From NCBI GenBank assembly GCA_030602245.1, contig JAUWAC010000003.1:124001-188000 (forward strand): 64,000 nucleotides of DNA. The letters run 5' to 3'. This document shows, one piece after another, positions 42,079-51,248 of this stretch. The notes beneath the pieces were generated by a model. It was not told the DNA's origin, did not search any database, and worked only from the letters and a program-made list of their open reading frames with translations. Numbering within the stretch: position 1 is the first letter of the stretch; each line of letters starts with the position of its first letter. The position numbers and the translations under genes were made by a program. The DNA is from Marinobacterium sp. GTDB lineage: Bacteria; Pseudomonadota; Gammaproteobacteria; Pseudomonadales; Balneatricaceae.

Positions 42079-43287
42079 TCAGGCGTAGACCGGTGCAAAC
42101 GCCTCGTCCGGGTTTTCGACCGGACCGTTGTCGCCCCAGTAGGGTGACAGTTTGCGCAGTTTCGCGACGATCCCCGGCACCTCTTCGATCACCCGCTCCA
42201 CCTCTTCCATGGTGTTGTAGCGCGAGAACGAGAAGCGCACGGTACCGTGTGCCGCCGTGTAGGGAATGCCCATCGCCCGCATGACGTGAGACGGCTCGAG
42301 CGAGCCGGACGTACAGGCGGAGCCGGATGAGGCGGCGATGCCGACCTTGTTCATCAGCAGCAGAATCGCCTCGCCCTCGATGTACTCGAACGCGATGCTG
42401 GCGGTATTGGGCAGCCGGTTGTCCGGATCGCCGGTGACAAAGCAGTTCGGAATCGCGGCGAGCAGTCCCGCTTCCAGCCGGTCGCGCATCGCCTTGACCT
42501 GGGTATTTTCGAATTCGAGATGGGCCTGCGCCATCTCACAGGCCTTGCCAAGACCGATAATCGCCGGCGCGTTCTCGGTCCCGGCACGACGTCCGCGCTC
42601 CTGATGACCGCCGCGCAGCAGCGGACGGAAGCGGGTGCCGCGCTTGAGGTAGAGTACGCCAACGCCCTTCGGTGCATGCAGCTTGTGCCCGGACAGGGAC
42701 AGCATGTGGATGTTGCTTTCGGCCAGATTGATCGGGATCTTGCCCACCGCCTGTACTGCGTCGGTGTGGAACATGACGCCGGCCTCGGCCGCCATCGTCG
42801 CCATCTCCTCGACCGGGAACAGCGTACCACTCTCGTTGTTGGCCCACATGACGCTGACCACGGCCACCTTGTCGCTGAGCAGCGCGCGGTACTTGTCCAG
42901 ATCAAGGCGTCCCTTGGTGTCCACCTCGAGCTTGTGCACCGTATACCCCTCGGTTTCGAGGTATTCACACAGCGTCAGCACGGCCGGGTGCTCCACCACG
43001 GTGGTGATGATCTCCTTGCGCTCGGGCTGCGCCTTCAGCGCCGACAGGATCGCCGTCGAATCGGACTCGGTACCGCAGGACGTGAAAATGATTTCGGAAT
43101 CATGTTCGGCACCGAGCAGCGCCTGCACCTGCTGGCGTGCTTTCTTCAGTGCGAAGCCGACCTTGTTGCCGAAGCTGTGCAGTGACGACGGGTTACCGAA
43201 CTGCTCGCAGAAGAACGGTTTCATCTCCTCGAACACTTCCGGCGCCACCATCGTGGTGGCGTTGTTGTCCAGATAGATATCGCTCAT
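42079..43287 (-). CDS. nifS: nitrogenase-specific cysteine desulfurase NifS
   Basis: A 402-residue PLP enzyme that mobilises sulfur from cysteine for nitrogenase clusters. The PLP lysine is in LSGHKLHAPKGVGVLYL and the catalytic cysteine in GSACTSGSLEPSHVM. YLDNNATTMVAPEVFEEM at the N-terminus is typical of NifS. It lies directly downstream of its scaffold gene nifU (2 bp) in an operon with its own sigma-54 promoter. Confidence 0.96.
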   Translation of the reverse strand: MSDIYLDNNATTMVAPEVFEEMKPFFCEQFGNPSSLHSFGNKVGFALKKARQQVQALLGAEHDSEIIFTSCGTESDSTAILSALKAQPERKEIITTVVEHPAVLTLCEYLETEGYTVHKLEVDTKGRLDLDKYRALLSDKVAVVSVMWANNESGTLFPVEEMATMAAEAGVMFHTDAVQAVGKIPINLAESNIHMLSLSGHKLHAPKGVGVLYLKRGTRFRPLLRGGHQERGRRAGTENAPAIIGLGKACEMAQAHLEFENTQVKAMRDRLEAGLLAAIPNCFVTGDPDNRLPNTASIAFEYIEGEAILLLMNKVGIAASSGSACTSGSLEPSHVMRAMGIPYTAAHGTVRFSFSRYNTMEEVERVIEEVPGIVAKLRKLSPYWGDNGPVENPDEAFAPVYA

Positions 43288-43289
43288 CT

Positions 43290-44207
43290 TCAGGCTCCCA
43301 TGCTGACCAGGGTCTCTTTCGCGGCCGGTACGACTTTGACGAACTCGCCCAGCTCTTCGATCATGCGCTGCTGAATGCCGCCGAGGGTCATCGCGGCCAT
43401 CTGGCAGCCGGTGCAGGCGCCGGTCAGGTGGACGTAGATGGTGTTGCCTTCCACGTCGATCAGCTCCACATCGCCATTGTCGGCCTGCAGGGCCGGACGG
43501 ATCGAATCCAGTACCGCTTCGATCTTGCGAATCCGCGCCAGCGTGCCCATTTTGGCACCACCGGCCGCGGCCTCTTTCTTCGCCGCCGGCTTCTTCGCCG
43601 CCGCGATAGCAACGCCGCCCGGAACAAAGGTCTCGCCAGATTCAGCCAGCACCCTGGTCAGGATGTTCTCGATACCCTCGTGGCAGGAGGAGCAACCACC
43701 ACCGGCCTTGGTGTAGTTGGTCACTTCCTCGACGGTGCGCAGCTGGTTGGCGCGGATCGTCTCTTCGATCATCACCTCGTCGATGGCGAAGCACTTGCAG
43801 ACCAGCGCGCCCTCTTCGTGATCGTCGACCCACTCTTCACCGCGGTAGTTGGCAACCGCCGCCTGCAGCGCCTCGCGCCCCATCACCGAACAGTGCATCT
43901 TTTCCGGCGGCAGGCCATCGAGGAAGTCCGCGATATCCTGGTTGCTGACCTGCAGCGCCTGATCCAGCGTCATGCCCTTGATGATCTCGGTCAGCGCCGA
44001 TGACGAGGCTATCGCGGAACCGCAGCCGAAGGTCTGGAAGCCCGCGTCCTCGATGATTTCAGTCTCCGGATTCACCTTCAGCGTCAGACGCAGGGCATCA
44101 CCACAGCTGATCGAGCCCACATCGCCGACCCCGTTTGCGCCCTCGACTGCACCGGCATTTTTCGGGTTGTAAAAATGTTCTTTAACCTTTTCGGAATAGT
44201 CCCACAT
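43290..44207 (-). CDS. nifU: NifU iron-sulfur scaffold
   Basis: A 305-residue three-domain scaffold. The N-terminal IscU-like domain has its cluster cysteines in [21 protein letters not shown] and KMHCSVMG. The central domain binds a permanent [2Fe-2S] cluster (VCKCFAID with [10 protein letters not shown]). The C-terminal Nfu domain has CTGCQMA. It assembles clusters on sulfur from NifS. Confidence 0.97.
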   Translation of the reverse strand: MWDYSEKVKEHFYNPKNAGAVEGANGVGDVGSISCGDALRLTLKVNPETEIIEDAGFQTFGCGSAIASSSALTEIIKGMTLDQALQVSNQDIADFLDGLPPEKMHCSVMGREALQAAVANYRGEEWVDDHEEGALVCKCFAIDEVMIEETIRANQLRTVEEVTNYTKAGGGCSSCHEGIENILTRVLAESGETFVPGGVAIAAAKKPAAKKEAAAGGAKMGTLARIRKIEAVLDSIRPALQADNGDVELIDVEGNTIYVHLTGACTGCQMAAMTLGGIQQRMIEELGEFVKVVPAAKETLVSMGA

Positions 44208-44245
44208 CGCTTGAACTCCTCAGTCGATTTCTGCCGGTCTGGCGC

Positions 44246-44569
44246 TTAACACGCGAACGATTTGCCGCAACCGCAGCTCTGGGTGGCGTTCGGGTTTTCA
44301 AATTTGAATCCGCTGCCCTCAAGGCCGTCGAGAAAGTCGACGGTGACGTTGTCCAGCAGCGGCAGGCTGGCCGGATCGACCAGAATCTTGAGTCCACCGA
44401 TGTCCAGGATCTGATCGTCCTCGGCGGCGCTTTCTTCGAGTTTCATCCCATACTGGAAGCCTGAGCAGCCACCGCCGTCGACACGGATCCGCAGCCCGAG
44501 TACGGGTTTGCCTGCATTTTCGATAAACCGGCTTACTGCACCGATAGCGTTTTCTGTCAGCTGTATCAT
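44246..44569 (-). CDS. iscA: nif-specific A-type iron-sulfur carrier (IscA/HesB)
   Basis: A 107-residue A-type carrier with the three conserved cysteines: GGGCSGFQYGM and the C-terminal SCGCGKSFAC. It is the first gene of the iscA-nifU-nifS transcript, as in Azotobacter vinelandii where it is called IscA-nif. A strong sigma-54 promoter lies 40 bp upstream. Confidence 0.94.
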   Translation of the reverse strand: MIQLTENAIGAVSRFIENAGKPVLGLRIRVDGGGCSGFQYGMKLEESAAEDDQILDIGGLKILVDPASLPLLDNVTVDFLDGLEGSGFKFENPNATQSCGCGKSFAC

Positions 44570-44609
44570 TGCTTTCTCCTCGCGGGATCAAGTTGCCTGC
44601 GAAGCTCGG

Positions 44610-44625
44610 TGCAAGCGAGGTGCCA
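44610..44625 (-). promoter_or_regulatory. sigma-54 promoter of iscA-nifU-nifS
   Basis: The minus-strand sequence TGGCACCTCGCTTGCA is almost a perfect -24/-12 element, with GG and GC ten bases apart. The predicted transcript starts about 30 bases before the iscA ATG. Confidence 0.9.
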
Positions 44626-44728
44626 TCCGCACGACGAGAATTAGTCTTTTAATATCAGACAGATATAAATACACACAGGAAATGAATGGATAAAATTGTC
44701 GGATCAGGGAAAACAACAATGAGGGATG

Positions 44729-44744
44729 TGTCGCGTTTGCTACA
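44729..44744. promoter_or_regulatory. NifA upstream activator site for iscA-nifU-nifS
   Basis: TGT-N10-ACA (TGTCGCGTTTGCTACA) lies about 110 bp upstream of the sigma-54 element, within the usual range for NifA binding. Confidence 0.75.
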
Positions 44745-44762
44745 TGCGCCGCTGTAACAGCG

Positions 44763-45170
44763 TCAGCCTTCCAGCAGCGCTTCGTACGCCTTGCGCAGCA
44801 GCAGCCGCTCGGTGACCGGCAACTGCAGCAGATCCAGCAACGTGATGAACCGACCACCGCTGAGCTCGGGCAGGTTTCGGCCCTCGATGCGCAGCAGCGC
44901 CACCGGGATCCACTCGCCCGGCGATTCCACCCAGCCCAGCAGCGCACTGGCAACACTGAGATCGTCCGGCTCAAGCCCGAGCTGGGTGGCAATGGGCCGG
45001 ATCATCTGTGCCGGATGCAACACGGCCCCCTGCGGGTCGTGATCGTCATGCAGCGTGGACAGGGGTGACAGCGGCTGCGGCAGACAGGCGGACACCTGCC
45101 CCTGATGGGACCGGGTCCAGAAATGCAGCCGGGCACTGATCGGATGCAGGTGGGCCACTATGACGCGCAC
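44763..45170 (-). CDS. nif-associated protein of unknown function
   Basis: A 135-residue soluble protein without cysteines or membrane segments. It starts MRVIVAHLHPISARLHFWTR and ends with a leucine-rich helix (LLDLLQLPVTERLLLRKAYEALLEG). Its start overlaps the upstream DUF364-like gene by 13 bp, so it is co-translated with the nifENX downstream genes. I do not recognise the family. Confidence 0.8.
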   Translation of the reverse strand: MRVIVAHLHPISARLHFWTRSHQGQVSACLPQPLSPLSTLHDDHDPQGAVLHPAQMIRPIATQLGLEPDDLSVASALLGWVESPGEWIPVALLRIEGRNLPELSGGRFITLLDLLQLPVTERLLLRKAYEALLEG

Positions 45171-45943
45171 GGTTGGGAACTCCCGCTTAACGACAGCAGC
45201 CGGTAGCCGACGCTGCCTTCAAAAATACGCACCCCGCCGCCTTCGCTGACGGTCTGCCACAGGCGCGCGTCGTCGAGCACCTCAACACCGGCGAGACAGG
45301 ACACACCCCAGCGTTGCCAGAGCGGGCTCCACGGCAGAGAAGGCCCCATCAGCACCCGCCGCGCACGCGCCCCGAGCTGTAACAGACGCGGCAGTGTCTT
45401 GTTCGCCAGCGCACTGGCGGTGATAAACGCCCAGTCACAGTCAGGCAGCAGGTACTCCGCGGCCGGGTCCGGCAGATCATCCGTGCCCGGCGCGCGCTCA
45501 AAACAGAGGTAATCGATGCCCTCAAGGGCACGTTCAAGCCCCGGGTAACGTCCGATGATGCCAATCCGGCCCGCGACGATCTGCTCGCGCAGCGCGTGGA
45601 ACACCGCGAGATTGCCGGCCCCGACCGGGGTCGCCTCCTGCATCAGCGCCCGCGCGGTTTCTGTGCCGGCCAGCACCGCATTGAGCGTCGCCACCGCCAG
45701 CGCCGACTCGAACGGCTGCCAGCTCGACAGCCAGCCGATCAGCTCGCCGGCGGGGCGGCCACAGAGGGTGCCGGACCAGGGCAAGGTGCGAGAATAGCTC
45801 TGCGGTGTCATGCACAGGCCGGTCTGTCCGGCGACACGCACCAGTGTCCACACCTGACCGATGCAGACCTGCTCCACCGGCTGTTGCCAGCCTTCGCTGG
45901 CTGCCGCTTCCTGTTCGAGCGCCCGATAGAGTGCGTCCGGCAC
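45158..45943 (-). CDS. Rossmann-like DUF364 family protein, possible metal chelation role
   Basis: About 261 residues from GTG 45943, chosen because GGAGGAG lies just upstream and the preceding gene stops two bases before. The segment IVAGRIGIIGRYPGLERAL and the DWAFITASALANKTLPRLL stretch fit DUF364/DUF4213 proteins, which are suggested to act in heavy-metal chelation. In this position it may help handle iron or molybdenum for cofactor assembly; this is inference. Confidence 0.72.
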   Translation of the reverse strand: MPDALYRALEQEAAASEGWQQPVEQVCIGQVWTLVRVAGQTGLCMTPQSYSRTLPWSGTLCGRPAGELIGWLSSWQPFESALAVATLNAVLAGTETARALMQEATPVGAGNLAVFHALREQIVAGRIGIIGRYPGLERALEGIDYLCFERAPGTDDLPDPAAEYLLPDCDWAFITASALANKTLPRLLQLGARARRVLMGPSLPWSPLWQRWGVSCLAGVEVLDDARLWQTVSEGGGVRIFEGSVGYRLLSLSGSSQPCAS

Positions 45944-45945
45944 CG

Positions 45946-46317
45946 CTACTCCTCCAGCTGTGCCAGCAGGGAAATTTCCCCCTTGAGCGCAGCCACGCCG
46001 CGCCCCCAGACGCTGATCTGCTCCGCCCAGCGCCCCGGGACGCCGGGATGAGGACAGAGCAGATCGCACTCCAGCAGCAGCGAGCCATCGGCGTTGACGA
46101 CCAGCTGCGCGCGGCGCTGGCTCTGCGCGGCCGCCCAGTGACCGTTCAGCGTCGCCTCCCCGGTAAACGGGTCCGGTTGCTGGCGGTAGCTGAAGCGCTT
46201 GCAGGTCGGCATCAACGTCGGGTCGAAGCCCTGTTCAGCCAGCTGTTGCTGCGCCAGCGCACAGGCAGCCGCGAGCAGCGCGGCATGCCGCTCAAACAGC
46301 GGATCCTGTTGGTCCAT
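45946..46317 (-). CDS. nif-associated protein of unknown function
   Basis: A 123-residue soluble protein with three cysteines (PTCKRFSYRQQ and LLLECDLLCPHPG). No known domain recognised. It lies two bases before the DUF364-like gene and 36 bp after the [2Fe-2S] ferredoxin gene, so it belongs to the same transcript. Confidence 0.78.
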   Translation of the reverse strand: MDQQDPLFERHAALLAAACALAQQQLAEQGFDPTLMPTCKRFSYRQQPDPFTGEATLNGHWAAAQSQRRAQLVVNADGSLLLECDLLCPHPGVPGRWAEQISVWGRGVAALKGEISLLAQLEE

Positions 46318-46353
46318 GGCGACTCCCGTTTCGCGCCGGTGTCAGCGGCGGCA

Positions 46354-46677
46354 TTACCACTCGGCTTCCGGCGCCAGCAGTTCGGCCACCGGTGTACCGC
46401 CGAGCAGATGCTCGTCGATGATGCGGTTGACGTCGTCCGCCTTGACCGTCTTGTACAGGTGTCCACCCGGGTAGATCAGCACGTTGGCGCCCAGATGACA
46501 GGGGCCAAGACAGCCGGTCGGCGTCACCGCGAACTGCTGAAACAGGCCGCGTTTGGCGATCTCTTCGGAGAATGTCTGGGCGACCACTGATGCGCCGACG
46601 GCGCCACAGCTGCCACGCGGATGGCCGTCGGGACGCTGCTGAGAACAGACGAATACATGGGCTTGAGGTCTGGGCAT
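46354..46677 (-). CDS. thioredoxin-like [2Fe-2S] ferredoxin
   Basis: About 107 residues from ATG 46677, preceded by AGGAG. The motifs HVFVCSQQRPDGHPRGSCG and the distal TGCLGPCHLGANV supply the four cysteines of thioredoxin-like [2Fe-2S] ferredoxins. It may transfer electrons in nitrogenase assembly or catalysis. It lies 30 bp after fdxB. Confidence 0.9.
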   Translation of the reverse strand: MPRPQAHVFVCSQQRPDGHPRGSCGAVGASVVAQTFSEEIAKRGLFQQFAVTPTGCLGPCHLGANVLIYPGGHLYKTVKADDVNRIIDEHLLGGTPVAELLAPEAEW

Positions 46678-46706
46678 GATGCGACTCCTGTTATCGGATG
46701 GCGGCC

Positions 46707-47018
46707 TCAGGCCGCCACCGCCTCGTGGCTGTGGCACTGTTTCGGACACACGCGGAAGCAGGACACGCAGCCGATGCAGTCGTCGGCATTGGCCACCGAC
46801 ATCACCTTCATTTCATCGTCGTCATCGTAATCGTCATCGTCGTAGTCGTCGGAATCAGCCAGCGCTTCGCTGCGATCAACCAGCTCGAACACATCACGCG
46901 GACACACCTTGTAGCAACGGCCACAGCCGATGCAGGTTTCCTGATTGATTCCGGTGATGAAACTGGGGATCCATTCGTCCCCGCCGCGGGTACGGCCCTT
47001 GATCAGTTCGGCAGACAT
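46707..47018 (-). CDS. fdxB: nif-specific ferredoxin III (FdxB type) with an acidic insert
   Basis: A 103-residue 2[4Fe-4S] ferredoxin. The first motif is CIGCGRCYKVCP and the second CIGCVSCFRVCP. Between them is an unusual run of Asp/Tyr (DSDDYDDDDYDDDDE), encoded by near-repetitive GAC/GAT codons. FdxB-type ferredoxins serve nitrogenase maturation. It is part of the nifENX downstream series. Confidence 0.93.
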   Translation of the reverse strand: MSAELIKGRTRGGDEWIPSFITGINQETCIGCGRCYKVCPRDVFELVDRSEALADSDDYDDDDYDDDDEMKVMSVANADDCIGCVSCFRVCPKQCHSHEAVAA

Positions 47019-47033
47019 GTGATTACTCCTTGG

Positions 47034-47240
47034 TCAGCTCTGTGCTGCGTCCAGTTTTGCCTGGGCATCCTTCCATGCCAGACAGGCGTCGACAGTTTTC
47101 TGAGCCAACTCCGGCAGGCTCTCGTATTCGGTCCAGAGGCTGTCCTCAACCACATCGTGCACCTGAGACGCAAACTCGGTGGCGATACGCTTCGCCTTGC
47201 GGGCCTCTTTCTGCAGTTTCTTCAGCTCGTCATCGGTCAT
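47034..47240 (-). CDS. CCE_0567-family small nif protein
   Basis: A 68-residue helical-hairpin protein (MTDDELKKLQKEARKAKRIA...). The length, charge pattern and position between the DUF269 gene and fdxB fit the CCE_0567 family, described as a small metalloprotein of nitrogen fixers. Function unknown. Confidence 0.85.
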   Translation of the reverse strand: MTDDELKKLQKEARKAKRIATEFASQVHDVVEDSLWTEYESLPELAQKTVDACLAWKDAQAKLDAAQS

Positions 47241-47264
47241 CGCTCAAACTCCTCGATAATCGGT

Positions 47265-47732
47265 TCAGTCTTCAGCCGCGGCACGGAACTTCTCGATCGT
47301 GGCCAGCGCGCGGCTCACCAGCTTCTCGGCTTCCTCTTCCAGCTTCTCGATGGAGTCGAAGCCGAAGCGGTGCACATCGCGCAGCGCCTTGTCGATGACG
47401 ACCAGCTTGCCCACCATCACCAACGCGCGACCAAACCCCTCGTGGGTCAGGTTGATCATCGGCACCGCCATCAGGCCGCAGTTCTGCTCGACACGCACGG
47501 CGATGGCGTTGTAGTACGCCTTGACCCGCGCCACGATCACCTCGTCCGGATCGCCCACCACCGGAATCTCGCGCCGGCGTGCCTTGGTCAGGATCATCGG
47601 ATCAAGCACCTTTTCATCGCTCCAGGTGTCGTAGGTGCCGTAACTGTCCATGGCGCGCAGCTGCACCACCATCTGCCTGATGAAAGGACTCTCCAGCGCA
47701 GCGGCGCCGGGTTCGATACAGATTTCGCTCAT
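47265..47732 (-). CDS. NifX-associated protein (DUF269)
   Basis: A 155-residue protein that matches the family encoded directly after nifX in most diazotrophs (ORF5 of A. vinelandii). Typical segments are SPFIRQMVVQLRAMDSYGTYDTW and FGFDSIEKLEEEAEKLV. Probably an accessory factor in FeMo-cofactor synthesis; the biochemical role is not established. Confidence 0.92.
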   Translation of the reverse strand: MSEICIEPGAAALESPFIRQMVVQLRAMDSYGTYDTWSDEKVLDPMILTKARRREIPVVGDPDEVIVARVKAYYNAIAVRVEQNCGLMAVPMINLTHEGFGRALVMVGKLVVIDKALRDVHRFGFDSIEKLEEEAEKLVSRALATIEKFRAAAED

Positions 47733-47764
47733 CGTCGTTCTCCAAAGGTTTCAACCCCGGCCGG

Positions 47765-48238
47765 TCATTCGTCCCAGCCGTCAGCTTCCATCGAATCAAA
47801 TCGTCCCGCGCCGGGGGCCTGACGCCGGATCGCCTTCGCCAGCCAGCTCGACGGACCGGCGCGCAGCTCCTCCTGCAGCGCCTCCAGCAGATCGCTGATC
47901 GAGGCATCATCCGTCACCCGTACCGGCTGAATGCCGTGCATCAGCAGCTGACGTACCGCCGAGGCGCCACAGGCGCGGCAGTACACCGCGGCACAATCAC
48001 GCAGCTGATCGATGCGCGGGCCGAGCTTTTCGTCGCCGTCGTCGTCCGCCATGTCGGTAAACTCACAGATCGACACGACCCGGGCGCGGCGCTCGTTGAC
48101 CGCATAAATGACAAACGCGCGGGCCGATCCGAAATGCTGGTTCACGTATTCGCGATCGGTGGTCGCAAACGCGACGCGCAGAATCTCCGGCTCCGGATCG
48201 CTCTCGATCACCCTCAGCTGCCGCTCCAGCGGTGTCAT
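47765..48238 (-). CDS. nifX: NifX, FeMo-cofactor precursor carrier
   Basis: About 157 residues from ATG 48238, one base after the nifN stop codon. The dinitrogenase FeMo-cofactor domain shows REYVNQHFGSARAFVIYAV and VYCRACGASAVRQLLMHGIQPV. NifX holds NifB-co and the VK-cluster between NifB and NifEN. The tail FDSMEADGWDE is shared with the orphan at 19376-19852. Confidence 0.94.
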   Translation of the reverse strand: MTPLERQLRVIESDPEPEILRVAFATTDREYVNQHFGSARAFVIYAVNERRARVVSICEFTDMADDDGDEKLGPRIDQLRDCAAVYCRACGASAVRQLLMHGIQPVRVTDDASISDLLEALQEELRAGPSSWLAKAIRRQAPGAGRFDSMEADGWDE

Positions 48239-48239
48239 G

Positions 48240-49622
48240 TCAGCCCTCCGCGGCCCGTGGTTGCTGCTCCCGCTCATTGCGCTTCTGGGCGTAGATCGAG
48301 TAGTAGGGGGCGATCTCCTCGTGCTGGGACAGCTTGAGGTTGGCGATATCGAACAGCGCCTGCTGGATGCCGCGATAGCCGCACCAGACCCGCTGGAAAC
48401 CGCCGACATGGTCGTATTGCGGAAAGCCGGCCCGCAGCAGCGGACGGTGCAGCCGCTCGGCGGTTTCCAGCAGATGGCTGTTGCCGATCAGCATCTCGAC
48501 CTTCTGCGCGCGGGCATCCAGCTCCAGATCCTCAAGGTCGCCAACCTGCACCTGCTCAAGCGCCAGCTGCTTCAGCGCCGGTCCCTTCGCCGCGGCCACC
48601 GCGGTGACCACCTGGCCTCCCATGCTGACGACAAGATCGTGCAGCGCCAGCAGCAGATCCGGGTCCGCCGCGATCGCCACCCGCAGGTGGCCCAGCATGA
48701 AATGGGTATCGAGCATCGCGTCCTGCAGCTGACTGCGGTGGCGGCGCCAGCGCGTCGGCACCTCGACACCAGACAGCTCTGACAGCGTCATCATCCAGCG
48801 GTCGACCTGCTGCAGGCTGTGCAGATGGGGAAAGCTGTGCGTCGGCACGCCACTGCGCTGCTCCAGCACCCGTGCGGCGTCGTGCAGCGACGGGCCGATC
48901 ACCAGCGTGGCGCGGCTTTCGACGGCGGTCTGCAGCTCATCCAGCGTCAGGCCGCCGGTGGTCAGCGGGCTGTACTCCTCGCTGGGCAGATGGCCGTCCA
49001 GCGAGGCCGACAGATCAGGGATCAGCAACGGGCGCAGACCGAAGCTCTCGATGCTGTCGCTGATGAACTCGAGATCGCCGGGTGTCAGATGGCTGCCGCA
49101 CAGCACATTGACCTGCCGCGCGCGACTGCCGGCACGGCTCGCCTCCGGGATCAGCGCGCTGATGATCTCTTTCATCGCCAGCGCGAAGCCGGTTTCGAAA
49201 CAGCCGCTGAAATCCGGTGTGCTGGCCGCAACGACGGCGACCTTGTCGAACTCGGGATGTTGCTGGCGAAACTCGGTGATCGCGCGGCGCATGTCAGTGC
49301 CCTGCGTTTCGGCCAGGCCGGTGCTGCAGATCCCGATCAGCGCCGGCTTCTGCTTCTCGCTGATCGTGGTCAGCGCCTCGACGATGTTGTCGTCGGCGCC
49401 CATGATCGAGCTGACCTGATCCATCGCCGTGGTCTGCAACGGAATCGGCTCACGGAAATGGCGCACGAAAAACACCTTCGCGAACGCGGTGCAGCCCTGA
49501 CTGCCATGCATCAGCGGCATCGCCCGGTTGAACCCGAGGTACGCCAGCGCGGCGCCCATGGTCTGACTGGCCTTGAGCGGGTTGACCGCCAGCGGCTTCT
49601 TGCGTTTGTGGACTTCAGCCAT
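48240..49622 (-). CDS. nifN: nitrogenase cofactor scaffold NifN
   Basis: A 460-residue NifK-like subunit of the NifEN scaffold on which FeMo-co is matured. The N-terminus has the shared P-cluster-type region [18 protein letters not shown] and [18 protein letters not shown], with a reduced cysteine set as expected for NifN. Its start overlaps the nifE stop by 8 bp. Confidence 0.95.
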   Translation of the reverse strand: MAEVHKRKKPLAVNPLKASQTMGAALAYLGFNRAMPLMHGSQGCTAFAKVFFVRHFREPIPLQTTAMDQVSSIMGADDNIVEALTTISEKQKPALIGICSTGLAETQGTDMRRAITEFRQQHPEFDKVAVVAASTPDFSGCFETGFALAMKEIISALIPEASRAGSRARQVNVLCGSHLTPGDLEFISDSIESFGLRPLLIPDLSASLDGHLPSEEYSPLTTGGLTLDELQTAVESRATLVIGPSLHDAARVLEQRSGVPTHSFPHLHSLQQVDRWMMTLSELSGVEVPTRWRRHRSQLQDAMLDTHFMLGHLRVAIAADPDLLLALHDLVVSMGGQVVTAVAAAKGPALKQLALEQVQVGDLEDLELDARAQKVEMLIGNSHLLETAERLHRPLLRAGFPQYDHVGGFQRVWCGYRGIQQALFDIANLKLSQHEEIAPYYSIYAQKRNEREQQPRAAEG

Positions 49623-51039
49623 GGTTCACCTCCGCCAGCTGCAGGGGTTCGATACTGTCGGAGCGTTCGCCCCAGGGCGCCGGCTCACGGACGGCGGGCC
49701 AGATCGGGCTCTCGATCGTCAGCGCCAGCTGACGTACCAGCTCCAGCATCCCTTCGTATCCGGCATAGCCGAACTCGCGCTCCTGATTGATATCCAGAAA
49801 CGGGATACGCGCCTTCAATGCGGTGTAGAGGTTGCGGCCACCGGCGATCAGAATATCGGCCTTGTACTCGTGGACGATGTTGATCAGTTCCTTCGCACCG
49901 CCCTCCTCGATCATTTTGGTGTCTTCGCCCATCAGCTCGCGGATGCGGGCCTTGTCCTCTTCGGTGGACTTCTTGGTGCCGGTGGCGACCACCTTCATGC
50001 CCAGATCCTGCAGTGCCGACACCACCGACCAGGACTTCACGCCGCCGGTGTACAGCAGCACCCGCTTGCCGCCGAGCCGCGCCCGCCACGGTTCCAGCGC
50101 GGCGCGAATACGGCTCTCTTCGCGTTCGATCAGCGCTTCGGTACGCGCACTCAGATCCGGGTCGCCAATCAGGCGGGCAAAGTCGCGCAGTGCCTGAGAG
50201 GTGTCGGTAATGCCGTAGAAGCTGCCCTCAAACCAGGGGATGCCGTAGGCGCTCTCCATCTTGCGCGCCACGTTCACCATCGCCTTGGAACAGACCATCA
50301 TGTTCACTTCGGCGCGGTGCATCGACTGCACTTCATGGAAACGGGCGTCGCCCGAGAGCGTGCACAGCACGCGGATGCCCAGCTCATCCAGCAGTGGCAA
50401 CACATGCCAGAACTCACCGGCGATGTTGTACTCACCGATCAGGTTCACATCGTGCACCTTGATACCGGGACGCTCGCTGCCGGGCGGCAGCGGATCGGGC
50501 TCGCGGGTACCGATCACATGCTTGAACATCGCCTCGCCGGCGATGCGGTTGCCAAGGTTCTTGGTACCGTAGAAGCCGGCACCATCCACCGGCACCACGG
50601 GCACGCCCCAGCGCTCCGTAGCGGCCTTGCACACCGCATCGACATCATCGCCGATCAGCGCCGGCACACAGGTGTTGTAAACGAAAATGGCGTTCGGGCT
50701 GTAGCCGTCGATCGCCTGTTTGATGGAGTGGAACAGCCGCTTTTCGCCCCGCCCCATGATCACATCCTGCTCGGTCAGGTCTGTCGTCATGCCGACACGG
50801 TACAGCGTCGGCCCGCTGGAACGGGTGCCGCGGTTATCCCAGGAACTGCCGGCACAGGCGATCGGACCGTGGACGATGTGCGCCACATCCGCGATCGGCA
50901 GCAGCGCGATCTGAGCGCCATCGAACGCACAGCCCCCGGCGGAGGCGCCGGGCTTGGGCTTGGCACAACCGGACTTGGATTTCGTGTTGTGCTCGCAGGC
51001 CGGTTCATCCAGCAGCTCGGCGATATCCTTGGCTTTCAT
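49615..51039 (-). CDS. nifE: nitrogenase cofactor scaffold NifE
   Basis: About 474 residues from ATG 51039, chosen because GGAGGG lies four bases upstream and [18 protein letters not shown] aligns with NifE N-termini. Cysteines are visible in [25 protein letters not shown] and [14 protein letters not shown]. With NifN it converts NifB-co to FeMo-co. It has its own sigma-54 promoter and NifA site; the integron-like segment begins about 80 bp beyond that site. Confidence 0.95.
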   Translation of the reverse strand: MKAKDIAELLDEPACEHNTKSKSGCAKPKPGASAGGCAFDGAQIALLPIADVAHIVHGPIACAGSSWDNRGTRSSGPTLYRVGMTTDLTEQDVIMGRGEKRLFHSIKQAIDGYSPNAIFVYNTCVPALIGDDVDAVCKAATERWGVPVVPVDGAGFYGTKNLGNRIAGEAMFKHVIGTREPDPLPPGSERPGIKVHDVNLIGEYNIAGEFWHVLPLLDELGIRVLCTLSGDARFHEVQSMHRAEVNMMVCSKAMVNVARKMESAYGIPWFEGSFYGITDTSQALRDFARLIGDPDLSARTEALIEREESRIRAALEPWRARLGGKRVLLYTGGVKSWSVVSALQDLGMKVVATGTKKSTEEDKARIRELMGEDTKMIEEGGAKELINIVHEYKADILIAGGRNLYTALKARIPFLDINQEREFGYAGYEGMLELVRQLALTIESPIWPAVREPAPWGERSDSIEPLQLAEVNHG

Positions 51040-51090
51040 CAGACCCTCCGGTTGCGAAGTCGCTTTGAAACTCACACTACAAAGCCCTGT

Positions 51091-51106
51091 TGCAACCGGT
51101 ATGCCA
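51091..51106 (-). promoter_or_regulatory. sigma-54 promoter of nifENX
   Basis: The minus-strand sequence TGGCATACCGGTTGCA has GG and GC ten bases apart and the preferred TTGCA. The predicted transcription start is about 40 bases before the nifE ATG. Confidence 0.87.
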
Positions 51107-51150
51107 CTGATAAGTTGTTGTTTTTACAGTATTGACGGCATCAGACGAGG

Positions 51151-51166
51151 TGTTACAAAACCGACA
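51151..51166. promoter_or_regulatory. NifA upstream activator site of nifE
   Basis: TGTTACAAAACCGACA fits TGT-N10-ACA and lies about 60 bp upstream of the sigma-54 element. It is the last intact nif element before the foreign segment. Confidence 0.75.
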
Positions 51167-51248
51167 AAGGTGACAATCGGCGAGTCGATGAGCGGTATGG
51201 CGGATTAATGACAATCGGGTGTACAGCGCGGGCCCCTTTTCTTATCCG

